A DNA stretch of 25,715 nucleotides from Pseudomonadota bacterium (GCA_023390055.1 JAEWDP010000061.1:1-25715), one strand, 5' to 3'; shown: positions 1 through 8,238, numbered from the stretch's first letter. The notes: a model not told the origin generated them from the sequence alone. Numbers and translations: made by a program.

Positions 1-371
1 TCAATTGCGGTGCGAAGTTCCAGACCCTCCACGACGGAAGACAAGCGGCTGGGGTCTATACTGCTATTTTTGTGCGCGTCAGATAGAGACAAGACGAACA
101 CGCCCGCCCCACGCCTCGATTCGACCAACCCTTCCAGACGCAGTTGAGAAATGGCATCGCGAACCACAGTCCGGCTCACCTTGAACTGCTCGATCAAAGT
201 TGCTTCACTTGGCAGCTTTTCACCGGGCGCGTGAGTGCCGTCGAGAATACCTGCTCTCAGGAAGTCGGTTACCTGCCGAGTGAGGGTTCCATATTGCCGC
301 TCAAGCGATATTTCTTGCGCACCGTCACCTCTGCCAACGGCACCCGCCCCGCTTGATTTTCCGGTTCTCAA
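1..371 (-). CDS. GntR family (FadR-type) transcriptional regulator, partial
   Basis: This is the N-terminal 123 codons of a DNA-binding regulator; the gene runs off the left edge. I chose a TTG start at 369-371 because a strong ribosome site (GGAGG, seven bases of spacing) precedes it, and no ATG lies in a suitable place. After a low-complexity tail of about 25 residues comes a typical GntR winged helix. It includes the motif LPSEATLIEQFKVSRTVVRD, followed by the wing VESRRGAGVFV. The visible end (VVEGLELRTAI) is the usual first helix of an FCD effector domain, so the protein is probably FadR/VanR-like. It points away from the hydantoinase operon and its target is unknown. The region upstream of its start holds a perfect 10-bp palindrome. 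Family assignment is secure; the exact start is good but not certain. Confidence 0.88.
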   Translation of the reverse strand, partial: MRTGKSSGAGAVGRGDGAQEISLERQYGTLTRQVTDFLRAGILDGTHAPGEKLPSEATLIEQFKVSRTVVRDAISQLRLEGLVESRRGAGVFVLSLSDAHKNSSIDPSRLSSVVEGLELRTAI

Positions 372-401
372 CTTATCGCCTCCGTTTCAACAGAGACAAG
401 A

Positions 402-411
402 TATCATGATA
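402..411. promoter_or_regulatory. Perfect palindrome upstream of the partial GntR gene
   Basis: The sequence TATCATGATA is a perfect 10-bp inverted repeat about 30 bases upstream of the TTG start of the GntR gene. FadR-type regulators commonly bind short palindromes near their own promoters, so this could be an autoregulatory operator. A 10-bp palindrome alone is weak evidence. Confidence 0.3.
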
Positions 412-550
412 AGATGAAGGGAAAAAGAGCAGCAGCAGGCAACTGCGCTTTGGTTTTGGCCATCAGCGCTTGTTCAGTTATGGCCAGCAGCGGTTAACAG
501 TAACGTTGAGCACAGATAGCAAAGGTGCAATGCTGACGCATAAGTAATTT

Positions 551-720
551 CTACTTACTTTGATTAAGGTTGAATCCGCTTGATTTTCCGACGTTCAGCG
601 ATTCAGCGGCAAACTCGAAGTCCAGTTCTCCAAGTGAAAGGGCGATAATATCGCGACCTTCACGTCGACGCGACCTCGGAGGGCGACGGAGCTGTCGCTC
701 TATCAGCCCCCGGAAGAAAA
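551..720 (-). pseudogene. Probable remnant of a class I aminotransferase N-terminus
   Basis: Immediately downstream of hyuB on the same strand, one reading frame contains EGRDIIALSLGELDF (661 down to 617). This closely resembles the conserved N-terminal motif of PLP-dependent class I/II aminotransferases (GRDII-L-LGEPDF). A neighbouring frame just upstream reads ATAPSPSEVAS, which resembles the residues that usually precede that motif, so a frameshift is possible. After the motif the similarity stops and a TAG follows at 551-553. No catalytic lysine region is present. The likely story is a third gene of the hydantoinase operon lost by deletion. The match is by eye only. Confidence 0.33.
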
Positions 721-2358
721 TTACTCGGCAACTATATAGTCGAAGTCACCATCCTGTTTGGTGGCCGCCGGATCGCGTTTCTCAGCAGGTCCGTAGCCTC
801 CACCACCGGGCAGTTGCAGGATCAGGCGACGCCCTGCCGGCACATGTTGACGTCCCTTGGTCGCCAACCTCGTACCGTCATCAAGCAGCACTGCTCCCGC
901 AGCGCCATGTTCGCCCCCTTCACGTCCACGCGGCGGATGATCGACACGGTCGAACATCGCATTGAAATGCATTTCGTGTCCTTCGGTTGGTGCGATTTCG
1001 ACCACTTGCCCGAGACCACCGCGAAACTGACCAGAGCCTCCCGAACCGTCACGCAACTCCTTGCGCCAGAAAATCACCGGCCCGACATGTTCGGTCGCTT
1101 CGATCGACATCGAATGCACACCGCTTGGGAAAGCCGTTGCGCTGAGGCCATCCAGCGTGGGGCGGGCACCAGCACCTCCACTGTTGAACAGCAGGACTTC
1201 GGCACGCTGACCACCATCAGAAGGCGCCTTATCTCCCTGTAGCGGACGAACACTAACATGCAGGTTCCACAACGCACCTGCTCCTTCCGCTGGAACCGTA
1301 CCCGGCAGCATCTTGTGTACAGCACCGAGCACGGCATCGGGCACCAGGTGGCCGAGCACGTGGCGAACAGAAACCGGTGCCGGATGTTGCGCATTGAGAA
1401 TGCAATTCTCTGGCGCCGTCATCCGAAATGGTAACAGCGATGCATGGTTGTTGGGGATCTCAGGCGCAATTGCGCACTTCATGCCATAGCAGGCGTAGGC
1501 CGCCGAATAGATGATCGGGCAATTGATACCCTTCGGACTCGGTGGCGATGTGCCTTCGAAGTCTGCCAGAATATGATCGCCGGCGACATCGAGGCGCACT
1601 GCGATATCGATTGGCGAACCGTATCCATCGACGCGCATGACATTGGAGTAAGAGCCTTTCGGCAGCGCTGCAATGCGTTCAATTGTTGCGTCGTAGCTGC
1701 GTTTGAAGATGAACTCACCGAGCGTTTCTAAGTCTGGAAGTTCGAATTCCTCCATCATATCCATCAACCGACGATGGCCAATCTCGTTGCAGGCCGCCAG
1801 TGAATAGACGTCACCAACCACCTGATGGCTTTCGCGCACATTGTTGTGCAGAATATTGACGAGATCCTTGTTGACCTTGCCGCGCTCGGCGAACTTCATG
1901 ATCGGAACAAAGATACCCTCTTCGTAGACCTCGTTCGCATCCGGGCCAAAACCGCGCCCGCCGACATCAACAACATGCGCTGTGCAGGCGAAATAGCCGA
2001 CTAATGCGCCATTGCGGAAGCTTGGCGATACGACGGTAAAATCGTGCAGATGGCCCGTGCCCTTCCACGGATCGTTTGTTATATAGACATCACCTTCGAA
2101 AATGTTCTCGGGCCCGATATCACGGATGAAATGGCCGACTGCTTCTGCCATGGCATTGACGTGTCCCGGCGTTCCGGTAACCGCCTGCGCGATCATCTTG
2201 CCGCCACGATTGAAGACACCAGCGGAAAGGTCACCCGATTCACGCACGCTCGTCGAGAATGCTGTCCGGATGAGGGTGACAGCCTGTTCTTCAACGACGG
2301 AAATCAGCCTGTTCCACATGATCTGCATATGGACGTCGGAAAGTGCATTGGTTTTCAT
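721..2358 (-). CDS. hyuB: Hydantoinase B / oxoprolinase family protein (HyuB subunit)
   Basis: This 545-residue protein belongs to the hydantoinase B/oxoprolinase family, the partner subunit of HyuA in ATP-dependent opening of cyclic amides such as hydantoins, N-methylhydantoin or 5-oxoproline in the cytoplasm. Supporting motifs are the N-terminal MWNRLISVVEEQAVTLIRTA, the family signature TNDPWKGTGHLHD near residue 95, AHVVDVGGRGFGP near residue 130, and a C-terminal LPGGGGYG. Length is normal for a separate B subunit. The ATG has a good ribosome site (GGAGG, eight bases of spacing) and begins 15 bases after the hyuA stop, so the two genes are co-transcribed and probably co-assembled. The C-terminal tail (ending DFDYIVAE) lacks the usual GYVS-x-EAA-type ending kept by the fused paralogue in this window. 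Substrate cannot be told from sequence. Confidence 0.9.
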   Translation of the reverse strand: MKTNALSDVHMQIMWNRLISVVEEQAVTLIRTAFSTSVRESGDLSAGVFNRGGKMIAQAVTGTPGHVNAMAEAVGHFIRDIGPENIFEGDVYITNDPWKGTGHLHDFTVVSPSFRNGALVGYFACTAHVVDVGGRGFGPDANEVYEEGIFVPIMKFAERGKVNKDLVNILHNNVRESHQVVGDVYSLAACNEIGHRRLMDMMEEFELPDLETLGEFIFKRSYDATIERIAALPKGSYSNVMRVDGYGSPIDIAVRLDVAGDHILADFEGTSPPSPKGINCPIIYSAAYACYGMKCAIAPEIPNNHASLLPFRMTAPENCILNAQHPAPVSVRHVLGHLVPDAVLGAVHKMLPGTVPAEGAGALWNLHVSVRPLQGDKAPSDGGQRAEVLLFNSGGAGARPTLDGLSATAFPSGVHSMSIEATEHVGPVIFWRKELRDGSGGSGQFRGGLGQVVEIAPTEGHEMHFNAMFDRVDHPPRGREGGEHGAAGAVLLDDGTRLATKGRQHVPAGRRLILQLPGGGGYGPAEKRDPAATKQDGDFDYIVAE

Positions 2359-2373
2359 TGGGGTGTCCTCCGT

Positions 2374-4464
2374 TCAAGCGCTCTGCTTGAGGCATACGAG
2401 CAGGCAGCCATCGGCCTGCATGATGGCTTCTCGGCTTGCGGTGATAATGGTCGAGGTTTCACGTTCAGTGATGACAGCAGGACCCGAAATGTAATCACCC
2501 GGTTTCATGTCAGCGCGTGCAATGACCGAGGCATTTTGAAATCCGCCCTCCTGAACATCAAAGATCTCACGGGTACCACGGACCGTCGCTGGTCCGCCCT
2601 TTGCGGTCCTGGCAATCCTCTGCGGCGGCGAGATCTTTGAGGTAGCACGCAATGACCAACTGACGATTTCGACATCAAGACCATCGATGACACGGCCAAA
2701 GAAGTCTTCATACTGCTTGTCAAACAGCGCCCGAAACAGCTTGCCATCAGTATCGGCGTAGTCGCGTACTTCGATCGTGACCGGAACTTCCCACCCTTGG
2801 CCGACGTAGCGCATATAGGCTGTGCATTCGAGGTCCGGATCTGCATCCGGTGAACCGGAGCGTACAAAGGATGTCGCCTCGGCACTCAAGTCCGCAATTG
2901 TCTGGTTTATTGCGGTCGCATCGAAGCGGCTGAGGCGGCTATAGGCACTGCGAACACTTTCGAACCCGAATGGCGCCCGCAGAAAACCGATCGCCGAACC
3001 GACACCAGCACCCGGCGGGATGAGTAGTTCCGAGATCCCAAGCTTTTCGCAAAGCCTTGCAGCATGGATGGGCGCGGCCCCACCGAAGGCAATCATCGTG
3101 AAATCGGACAGTTCCTTGCCGTTTTCCACCGCATGCATGCGGGCGGCATTGCTCATGTTCTCATCCACCACTTCGCTGAGGCCATAAGCGGCAGTGGGCA
3201 CATCGCTATCAAGCTTTGACGCAAGATCCTTGTGCATGGCCTGATCGGACGCCGGACGGTCGAGCGTCATTGCCCCCCCGGCAAATTCATCGGCATCGAG
3301 ACGTCCGAGGATCAGGTCAGCGTCGGTGACGGTCGGGTTTACGCCGCCGCGACCGTAGCAGGCAGGACCAGGCTCGGAACCGGCACTTTGAGGGCCGACA
3401 CGGATCTGACGCATGCTGTCGATGGTTGCGATCGAGCCTCCACCTGCACCGATCTCGACCATTTCGATAACTGGAATGGAAATCGGCATGCCGCTTCCCT
3501 TCTTGAAGCGCCAGGTACGGGCTACTTCAAAGGTTTTCGAGGTCTTTGGCGTCTGCTTTTCGATCAGGCAGATTTTTGCAGTCGTACCGCCCATATCATA
3601 GGAGAGGACCTGATTGAGACCGTAGCTGTTGGCAATGTGTGCTGCAAAGATTGCGCCTCCGGCCGGACCGGATTCCAATAGACGCACCGGGAACTCCACG
3701 GCACTTTCGACACTGATGATGCCGCCGCCCGAATGGATCATGAAGACCGGGCATCGCGTTCCCTCCTCGGTTAATCGACCAACGAGGCGATTGAGATAGG
3801 AGGCCATCAACGGCTTGACGAAAGCATTGGCGCAGACCGTGTTGAAGCGTTGGAATTCACGCATCTGCGGCGAGACTTCCGACGAAATCGAAACCGAAAT
3901 ATCGGCCTTTTTGGCAAGCAGACGATCCCGGACGAGCCTTTCATGCTCACCATTGAGGTATGAATGGATAAACCCGATCGCAACGCTTTCGTAACCCGCC
4001 GCGATAATCCGGTCGCAAAGCGCATCGACTTCGGCTGGATCCAGCGCCTTTAGCACTTGGCCATCGGCACCGATGCGCTCATCGATGACAAAACGCTCGT
4101 TGCGAGGCACAAGGGGGGCCGGCAATATGATGTTGAGATCATACTGCTCAAAGCGGCTCTCGGTCCGCATCTCGATAACGTCGCGAAAGCCCTTGGTCGT
4201 GATGAAGGCAGTGCGGGCACCGCGCCGTTCGATAAGTGCGTTGGTGGCAAGTGTGGTGCCATGAATGATGGTATCGATCTCGAAGAGCTCAACGCCGGCA
4301 ACTTCCGCCGCCTGGCGAATGCCTTTGACAATCGCGTTTTCGGGAAAGGAATAGTCGGTCAGCACTTTCGTCGAATGGAGCGTAGAGCCTACTTCCATCG
4401 CGACGTCGGTAAAGGTGCCACCAATATCAACGCCGACCCTGACTTGCTTGCCATCTTTCGCCAT
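2374..4464 (-). CDS. hyuA: Hydantoinase A / oxoprolinase family protein (HyuA subunit)
   Basis: This 696-residue protein is the ATP-binding subunit of a hydantoinase/oxoprolinase. Members use ATP to activate a cyclic amide for hydrolysis, and related enzymes activate acetone or acetophenone for carboxylation. The actin-like ATPase fold is shown by the N-terminal glycine loop VGVDIGGTFTDV (residues 9-20), IIHGTTLATNALIERRGA near residue 65, the ESGPAGGA and DMGGTTAK phosphate motifs in the middle, and GAGGGSIA with GPQSAGSEPGPACYGRGG after them. Length fits the stand-alone A subunit. It follows the binding-protein gene after 168 bases containing a stem-loop and is followed 15 bases later by hyuB. 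The ATG has only a weak ribosome site (GGAG lies some 14 bases upstream). Amino-acid-type transport upstream suggests an amino-acid-derived cyclic amide; that is inference. Confidence 0.92.
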   Translation of the reverse strand: MAKDGKQVRVGVDIGGTFTDVAMEVGSTLHSTKVLTDYSFPENAIVKGIRQAAEVAGVELFEIDTIIHGTTLATNALIERRGARTAFITTKGFRDVIEMRTESRFEQYDLNIILPAPLVPRNERFVIDERIGADGQVLKALDPAEVDALCDRIIAAGYESVAIGFIHSYLNGEHERLVRDRLLAKKADISVSISSEVSPQMREFQRFNTVCANAFVKPLMASYLNRLVGRLTEEGTRCPVFMIHSGGGIISVESAVEFPVRLLESGPAGGAIFAAHIANSYGLNQVLSYDMGGTTAKICLIEKQTPKTSKTFEVARTWRFKKGSGMPISIPVIEMVEIGAGGGSIATIDSMRQIRVGPQSAGSEPGPACYGRGGVNPTVTDADLILGRLDADEFAGGAMTLDRPASDQAMHKDLASKLDSDVPTAAYGLSEVVDENMSNAARMHAVENGKELSDFTMIAFGGAAPIHAARLCEKLGISELLIPPGAGVGSAIGFLRAPFGFESVRSAYSRLSRFDATAINQTIADLSAEATSFVRSGSPDADPDLECTAYMRYVGQGWEVPVTIEVRDYADTDGKLFRALFDKQYEDFFGRVIDGLDVEIVSWSLRATSKISPPQRIARTAKGGPATVRGTREIFDVQEGGFQNASVIARADMKPGDYISGPAVITERETSTIITASREAIMQADGCLLVCLKQSA

Positions 4465-4591
4465 TTTCTAACTTGCGCTCCGTAAGCGAGCTGTTCTGGC
4501 CTTGCCCGAAAGTTTGTTCGGCGCTCAGAGGCCTTCCCCATCCACGTGAACGGGCGGGGCAAAAGCTCTTCAGTTGTTGATGTTTCCTGTG

Positions 4592-4623
4592 TCCTGCGCG
4601 ACAGTGGTCTTAGTCGCGCAGGA
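4592..4623 (-). promoter_or_regulatory. Stem-loop between the binding-protein gene and hyuA
   Basis: An 11-bp perfect inverted repeat (arms 4592-4602 and 4613-4623, core CCTGCGCGAC/GTCGCGCAGG) encloses a 10-base loop, ten bases downstream of the binding-protein stop. No T-run follows on the minus strand, so a simple intrinsic terminator is unlikely. A role in protecting the upstream binding-protein mRNA or reducing readthrough into hyuA fits better. Confidence 0.65.
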
Positions 4624-4632
4624 TTTGGGCGT

Positions 4633-5478
4633 TTACTCCTTGCCGGTGAAATCGACCCCCGGCAGGGTTGTGGGAAGTTCCGCACGCTCAGCGCCAATCC
4701 ATTTCTTGTAGAGAGCGTCCAGCGAGCCGTCAGCGGTGTGTCGGGTGACAAAATCGGTGAGATAGTCGAGCATCTCCTGATCGCCTTTACGAACCGCCAT
4801 TCCCTGGAAATTGTCCGCCACCTTGTACTTGCGCTCATAGGAATCGCCATGGCCGGTCTGACTGATGACGAGACCGTAGGTCACACTGCCAAGTATTGCA
4901 TCGACCTGCCCCGACAGAAGCGCCTGAACAGTCGTCGCATCATCATCGAAACGCTTGATTTCTGTATCTGGCGGTGCGACCTGGACGAGCAACGGCTCAA
5001 AAGAGCTTCCGCGATTGACGCCAATCACGTAGTCGCCAAGATCGTCATTGCCCGTTATGTCAGCGTCCGTTTTTCCCCAGACAGTGATGTCGTTTGACGA
5101 ATAGGGAATTACATACTGGATGACCTTGGCGCGCTCCTCGGTGATCGTCATCGATGGCACGAGAAAGTCAACGTTTCCGTTGAGAAGCAGAGGAATTCGG
5201 TTCTGGCCGGTAATACGCTCAAACTTCACTTCGACCCCAAGTTCCTTCGCGATCAGATTGGCGATCTCAATATCGAATCCGTCGTTTTCGCCATTCTCGT
5301 CGATAAACCCCCAGGGGAACTGGTCCATCTGTACACCAATGGTGGCAGTGCCCTTAGCCTTGATTTCTTCCGGCGTTACGGCCTCGGCCGTCGTTGCGAA
5401 CGATGTCGCGGTCAAAACCATGGCCGCAATGCCGCCAAGAATTTTCGAAGGAGAAAGGTTCGTTGCTGTATAGAACAT
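4633..5478 (-). CDS. Amino-acid ABC transporter periplasmic binding protein (family 3)
   Basis: This 281-residue protein is a periplasmic solute-binding protein of the polar amino-acid uptake family (SBP_bac_3). A Sec signal peptide covers residues 1 to about 33, with a likely cut after ATTAEA. The mature chain shows the family pattern GFDIEIANLIAKELG, then NRIPLLLNGNVDFL, then PSMTITEERAKVI. R116 occupies the position of the arginine that normally holds the ligand carboxylate. Further on, DDDATTVQALLSGQVDAILG matches the hinge and second-lobe segment where an aspartate usually contacts the ligand amino group. This implies an amino-acid-like ligand carrying both groups. The ATG is preceded by AGAGGTGAC. 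It lies 39 bases after the permease gene and supplies the substrate for the importer encoded just upstream in the operon. Confidence 0.93.
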   Translation of the reverse strand: MFYTATNLSPSKILGGIAAMVLTATSFATTAEAVTPEEIKAKGTATIGVQMDQFPWGFIDENGENDGFDIEIANLIAKELGVEVKFERITGQNRIPLLLNGNVDFLVPSMTITEERAKVIQYVIPYSSNDITVWGKTDADITGNDDLGDYVIGVNRGSSFEPLLVQVAPPDTEIKRFDDDATTVQALLSGQVDAILGSVTYGLVISQTGHGDSYERKYKVADNFQGMAVRKGDQEMLDYLTDFVTRHTADGSLDALYKKWIGAERAELPTTLPGVDFTGKE

Positions 5479-5517
5479 GTGTCACCTCTGGTTGATTTTC
5501 TGCATGTGTTCTTGCTT

Positions 5518-6168
5518 TTACCGAGCGGCGTTGAGGCGGCGCTCGATCCGTGCGCTGCAATAGGTCAGGGGTACGCAGATGAAGAAGTAGATCAGTGCGA
5601 CCGCCCCATAGACCTGTAGCGGCTGAAAGGTGATGTTGGACATCAGTTGTCCGGAACGCGTTAGCTCCGTCAGCCCGAGCAAGGCAGCAAGTGCCGTTCC
5701 CTTGATGAGATTGACAAGGAAGCTGATCGTGGCCGGCAGACCGATACGGAAGGCTTGCGGCAGAACGATATCGGCCATGCGATGGAAATAGCCTATGCCC
5801 AGGGCACGTGCGGCCTCGCTCTGTCCATCCGGTACAGCCTGGATACTGCCACGCCAGATTTCACCCAGGAAAGCGCTCGTGTGGAGCGAAAGGCCAATCG
5901 TCAGTGCCACCCAGACATCCACCTTGAGGCCAAGAAGCGGCAGTCCGAAATAGACGAAGAACAGCTGGATCAGAAGCGGTGTACCCTGAAAGATCTGGAT
6001 GTAGACAGCCATGAGGACACGCAACCAGCTCCATTTGCTGGTCCGACCAAGGGCCACTGCAAGCCCAAGGGCACCACCGACCGTGAAGGCGAGCAACGAA
6101 AGAACAATGGTCCAGCGCGCGCCCTCGAGCAGAAAGACAAATTCACCCCAACCGAATTGACGGATCAT
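5518..6168 (-). CDS. Amino-acid ABC transporter permease (HisM/GlnP family)
   Basis: This 216-residue inner-membrane protein forms half of the translocation pore of a polar amino-acid importer. It has about five hydrophobic helices, the family motif QGTPLLIQLFFVYFGLP near residue 62, and an EAA loop (EAARALGIGYFHRMADIVLP near residue 118) that docks on the ATPase. Length is normal for the family. The gene starts nine bases after the stop of the other permease gene, so the two are probably translated together and assemble as a heterodimer. The binding-protein gene follows after 39 bases. It is well conserved and I see no defect. It is not possible to name the transported amino acid. Confidence 0.93.
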   Translation of the reverse strand: MIRQFGWGEFVFLLEGARWTIVLSLLAFTVGGALGLAVALGRTSKWSWLRVLMAVYIQIFQGTPLLIQLFFVYFGLPLLGLKVDVWVALTIGLSLHTSAFLGEIWRGSIQAVPDGQSEAARALGIGYFHRMADIVLPQAFRIGLPATISFLVNLIKGTALAALLGLTELTRSGQLMSNITFQPLQVYGAVALIYFFICVPLTYCSARIERRLNAAR

Positions 6169-6177
6169 TGCGATGCC

Positions 6178-6846
6178 TCACTTTGCCGGATAGGAGAAAT
6201 AGAACCTGCCGATCATGCCAAGAACGACAGAAAAGAACTGGGACAACACGAGATAGATGACACCGAGCGTCAGATAGATCTCGAAGCTGCGAAACGTCTG
6301 AGAGTCCAGGATCTGGGCGAAATAGGTCAACTCCTCCGCCGAGATGGACGACACAAGACTGGAGTTCAGCATCATCAGAATGAACTGGCTGCAGATTGCC
6401 GGATAGACCGCCCTGATGGCTGGTCGAAACACGATGAAGCGATAGATGTCGGTCATGTGCATGCCAAGCGCCCGACCCGCCTCAATCTGACCGGGTCGAA
6501 TCGACTGGACACCGCCACGGATGATCTCGGCTGCATAGGCTGCACAGTTCAGCGTCATCGCAAGAACCGCAGCCTGTTCCCCGCTCAAGCGTATGCCGAG
6601 CGCCGGCATTCCGAAGAACACAAAGAAAATCTGGACGAGCATCGGCGTGTTGCGGATCAGTTCAATGTAGCCGATGGCGATTGTGCGCAGTGCCGTCCGC
6701 TTGCTCATCCGCATCAGCATGAATACCAAGCCGAGGCTCAAGCCCAGCACCATGGACAAGGATGCCATTGTAAGCGTTCCGATGATGCCCTCGAGAAGCA
6801 TCGGCCATGCAGCAAAGACAGGGGCAAAGTCGAATGTATAGTTCAT
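6178..6846 (-). CDS. Amino-acid ABC transporter permease (HisQ/GlnP family)
   Basis: This 222-residue integral membrane protein is the second permease of the polar amino-acid importer. It shows the motif IRNTPMLVQIFFVFFGMP near residue 62 and an EAA coupling loop beginning EAGRALGMHMTDIYRFIVF. The loop ends in RPAIRAVYP rather than the commoner LPQA-type ending of its partner, so the two permeases contact the ATPase slightly differently. About five transmembrane segments are visible, beginning with one at residues 12-38. It starts nine bases after the ATPase stop. It presumably pairs with the 216-residue permease encoded immediately downstream. Confidence 0.92.
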   Translation of the reverse strand: MNYTFDFAPVFAAWPMLLEGIIGTLTMASLSMVLGLSLGLVFMLMRMSKRTALRTIAIGYIELIRNTPMLVQIFFVFFGMPALGIRLSGEQAAVLAMTLNCAAYAAEIIRGGVQSIRPGQIEAGRALGMHMTDIYRFIVFRPAIRAVYPAICSQFILMMLNSSLVSSISAEELTYFAQILDSQTFRSFEIYLTLGVIYLVLSQFFSVVLGMIGRFYFSYPAK

Positions 6847-6855
6847 CGTTCGCCC

Positions 6856-7611
6856 TTAATGATTGAGGATCTGGCTAAGGAATGCCTTGGTACGCTCGTG
6901 GCTTGGATTGCTGAAGAACACGTCCGGCTTGGCGCTTTCGATTATCTCGCCACGATCCATGAAGATGACGCGATGGGCGACGGCTCGCGCAAACCCCATT
7001 TCGTGCGTCACGCAGATCATGGTAATGCCGTCATCGGCAAGCGAGACCATCGTATCGAGGACCTCCTTGACCATTTCCGGATCGAGCGCCGAGGTCGGCT
7101 CATCGAACAGCATGATCTTTGGATCCATGCAGAGTGCTCGCGCAATCGCTACTCGCTGCTGCTGGCCGCCTGAAAGCTGCGCCGGATATTTCTGGGCCTG
7201 TTCGGCGATATGAACACGCTCCAGATGCCGCATCGCCTTGTTCTTTGCTTCGGCCGCTGGTGTCTTACGAACCCGGCGCTGCGCCAGGATACAGTTCTGC
7301 AAGACAGTCAGATGCGGAAAGAGGTTAAACTGCTGAAAAACCATGCCGACATCACGGCGGATATGGTCGGCATTGCCACCCTTCTGGCTGAGCGTGGTGC
7401 CGTTGACACTGATGGTGCCCTGCTGGATTTCTTCCAGATGGTTGATACAGCGGATAAGGGTGGACTTGCCCGAACCGGAAGGACCGCACAGGACGATATG
7501 CTCACCTCGGCCAACTTCCAGGTTGATGTCCTTCAGCACCTGAAGCTGCCCAAACCATTTGTTGACGGCACTCATGGCGATGGCTTTTTCCGACATGCTG
7601 GTCCCATTCAT
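6856..7611 (-). CDS. Amino-acid ABC transporter ATP-binding protein (GlnQ/HisP family)
   Basis: This 251-residue cytoplasmic ATPase powers the polar amino-acid importer. All motifs are intact: Walker A GPSGSGKST near residue 44, Q-loop VFQQFNLFPHLTV, ABC signature LSGGQQQR, Walker B IMLFDEPTSALDPEMV and the switch histidine in CVTHEMGFAR. The DPEMV form and the length are characteristic of the GlnQ/HisP subgroup. The ATG is preceded by a GGGGG-rich ribosome site. A second ATG five codons in is also possible. The gene starts 20 bases after the RidA-like gene and is followed directly by both permeases. Confidence 0.95.
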   Translation of the reverse strand: MNGTSMSEKAIAMSAVNKWFGQLQVLKDINLEVGRGEHIVLCGPSGSGKSTLIRCINHLEEIQQGTISVNGTTLSQKGGNADHIRRDVGMVFQQFNLFPHLTVLQNCILAQRRVRKTPAAEAKNKAMRHLERVHIAEQAQKYPAQLSGGQQQRVAIARALCMDPKIMLFDEPTSALDPEMVKEVLDTMVSLADDGITMICVTHEMGFARAVAHRVIFMDRGEIIESAKPDVFFSNPSHERTKAFLSQILNH

Positions 7612-7631
7612 GGCCAGTTCCCCCTTCTCTG

Positions 7632-8105
7632 TCAGGCTCGCGGTACGACTTCAAAAATTGCATCGACCTCGACCGAGGACCCGCGTGGCAGCGACCCGGC
7701 ACCAAGAGCAGTGCGAACATGGCGACCCTTGTCGCCAAAAATCTCGATGAGAAGGTCAGATGCGCCATCGATGATTGCGGGATGATCCTTGAAATCCGCA
7801 GGTGCGTTGACGAAGCCGCGCAGCTGGACGCAGGCCAGGACACGGTCAAGATCACCACTCAGCGCAGCACTCACCCGTGCCACGATATTGAGCGCGCAAA
7901 GACGGGCGGCTCTATAGCCATCTTCGGGCAAGACATCCTGACCGACGATGCCGACATAGTGCTCGACACCATCGATCCTTGGAATCTGGCCCGAGGCAAA
8001 GAGGAGGCTCCCAACGAACCGATGCGAGATATAGCTTCCCGACGCAGGGGCAATCGATGGCAATACGATACCCAGCTCGGACAGACGTGCAGAGACGACA
8101 CCCAT
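7632..8105 (-). CDS. RidA/YjgF/YER057c/UK114 family protein
   Basis: This is the first gene of the left operon. With the ATG at 8103-8105 it has 157 residues. An upstream TTG (8163-8165) would add 20 residues but gives a tail unlike the family, so I prefer the ATG. The opening VSARLSELGIVLP and the following YISHRFVGSLLFASGQIP match the longer RidA-like subfamily (about 150 residues) rather than canonical RidA (about 128). The C-terminal part, KGRHVRTALGAGSLPRGSSVEVDAIFEV, carries the arginine and V-E-x-x-A-x-x-x-x signature of the fold. RidA proteins hydrolyse reactive enamines or imines. In operons with amino-acid catabolic enzymes they usually clear such an intermediate or perform a dedicated deamination step. 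That role here is inferred from context. Confidence 0.87.
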   Translation of the reverse strand: MGVVSARLSELGIVLPSIAPASGSYISHRFVGSLLFASGQIPRIDGVEHYVGIVGQDVLPEDGYRAARLCALNIVARVSAALSGDLDRVLACVQLRGFVNAPADFKDHPAIIDGASDLLIEIFGDKGRHVRTALGAGSLPRGSSVEVDAIFEVVPRA

Positions 8106-8225
8106 AGCGGCTTTCAATCTGTTTTCTTTGACGCGCCAGAGACGCAAACCATGTTCCCGGAGCAATTTGCCATCCAGCCCGTGGCCAGATGATCGCCTGC
8201 TCGCTACTTCTATCCCAAGGTTACT

Positions 8226-8238
8226 GAAATACTATCTC
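8226..8238. promoter_or_regulatory. Putative GntR operator half-site pair 1
   Basis: GAAATACTATCTC is a 13-bp palindrome with one mismatched pair. It matches the perfect palindrome at 8257-8269 at 12 of 13 positions. It lies within the -35/-10 spacer of the candidate minus-strand promoter, where a bound repressor would block RNA polymerase. Confidence 0.55.

Larger units (their letters stand above)
372..720. other. Intergenic stretch with remnant coding sequence
   Basis: About 350 bases separate the GntR gene start from the end of hyuB. I see no intact gene. The part next to hyuB looks like a decayed aminotransferase N-terminus (see 551-720). A small inverted repeat (TAAGTA, five-base gap, TACTTA) lies at 541-557. 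The 15-mer at 576-590 repeats exactly the 15-mer at 349-363 inside the GntR gene. The stretch 420-540 contains nothing I recognise. Confidence 0.5.

Noticed and set aside
5755..7173. A 472-codon open frame on the plus strand across the two permease genes and the ATPase gene
   Set aside because: It lies antisense to three well-supported transporter genes, is rich in charged residues typical of shadow frames, and has no recognisable motif.
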